Shown here: positions 34,470 through 34,603 of the stretch, piece after piece
How the letters are laid out: each line of letters begins with the position of its first letter
How positions within the stretch are numbered: the first letter of the stretch is position 1
Source: Armatimonadota bacterium
GTDB taxonomy: Bacteria > Vulcanimicrobiota > JACPDT01
Length of the DNA: 34,603 nucleotides
Reading direction: 5' to 3'
Assembly: GCA_016183865.1 (NCBI GenBank)
Contig: JACPDT010000117.1
Coordinates: forward strand, 1 to 34,603
The notes under the pieces: generated by a model
Told to the model about the DNA's origin: nothing
What the model saw: the letters and a program-made list of their open reading frames with translations, nothing else
The model's database searches: none
Made by a program: the position numbers and the translations under genes

Positions 34470-34530
34470 CATTCAGCATTCGGCGGTCAGCATTCGGCCT
34501 TCGCTGAACGCTGATTGCCGATGGCTGATG
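34470..34530. repeat. Imperfect palindromic repeat between atpE and atpF
   Basis: Left arm 34470-34498 (CATTCAGCATTCGGCGGTCA...) and right arm 34503-34530 (GCTGAACGCTGATTGCCGAT...) are imperfect inverted complements made of repeated CAGCATTCGGC-like words. It fills the only sizeable gap (89 bp) within the F0 series and could attenuate or stabilise the mRNA downstream of atpE. Confidence 0.65.
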
Positions 34531-34552
34531 CTCCTGCAGGAGGTTTGTTTTT

Positions 34553-34603
34553 GTGGAATTGCTGAAACTGATCATGCATCAACTGGAAATCAATGCAACG
34601 ACC
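34553..34603 (+). CDS. atpF: ATP synthase F0 subunit b, N terminus only (3' partial)
   Basis: GTG at 34553 follows GCAGGAGG by nine bases and opens VELLKLIMHQLEINATT, which fits the start of subunit b (residues just before the N-terminal membrane helix). The window ends after 17 codons. The name depends on position after atpE as well as this short match. Confidence 0.6.
   Translation, partial: MELLKLIMHQLEINATT

Overview
The window (about 34.6 kb, no rRNA or tRNA seen) comes from the chromosome of a diderm (Gram-negative-type) bacterium. LpxD (lipid A acylation), an MlaE-MlaF-MlaD lipid transport set, WecA/WecB-type polyprenyl-sugar enzymes and an envelope amidase all imply an outer membrane. 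Frequent TTG/GTG starts, intergenic 'cacagag' and 'cacgaat' repeats, separate atpZ-I-B-E-F genes and many HD-GYP/HDOD/GAF/GGDEF signalling proteins would fit a Desulfobacterota-like lineage or an uncultured candidate phylum. Nothing in the window fixes the taxon, so this is inference only.

Layout. 1-1045: 3' part of a ThiF/MoeB-type adenylyltransferase with a C-terminal rhodanese domain. 1048-4280: a minus-strand lipoprotein-like N-acetylmuramoyl-L-alanine amidase (GerMN-GerMN-AMIN-AMIN-Amidase_3) flanked by two related MITE-like repeats. 4503-11547: carA, carB and, overlapping carB by 4 bp, a large PqqD-like/M50 protease/HlyD fusion. 11550-15739: two minus-strand HD-GYP proteins, one with a long TPR array and one with a membrane domain and a tandem, degenerate second HD-GYP. 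15740-16396: tandem REP-like hairpins and a candidate small lysine-rich peptide gene. 16397-17694: a subtilase lipoprotein gene that is frameshifted and internally shortened. 17695-23148: minus-strand series encoding a membrane GAF-GAF sensor, an HDOD protein, a DUF503 protein, KsgA/RsmA, an ABC-2-type ATPase and a secreted beta-rich protein. 23401-31615: one long plus-strand series (divergent HATPase regulator, mlaE, mlaF, mlaD, Ser/Thr kinase, degenerate GGDEF, wecA-like, wecB). 31631-32644: lpxD on the minus strand, divergent from the F0 genes atpZ, atpI, atpB, atpE and the start of atpF (32787 to the window end).

The most unusual points are as follows. MlaD carries a C-terminal beta-strand-rich domain of about 130 residues ending in Phe, suggesting a one-protein inner-to-outer-membrane bridge. 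Its operon also holds a Ser/Thr kinase and a catalytically doubtful GGDEF protein. The PqqD-M50-HlyD fusion looks like a peptide processing/export component without an obvious substrate locus. A short peptide gene with an LExRxxP-like motif has its best ribosome site and ATG one frame away across a G7 run. A REP-like palindrome found as an intergenic tandem array also appears in frame inside mlaD.
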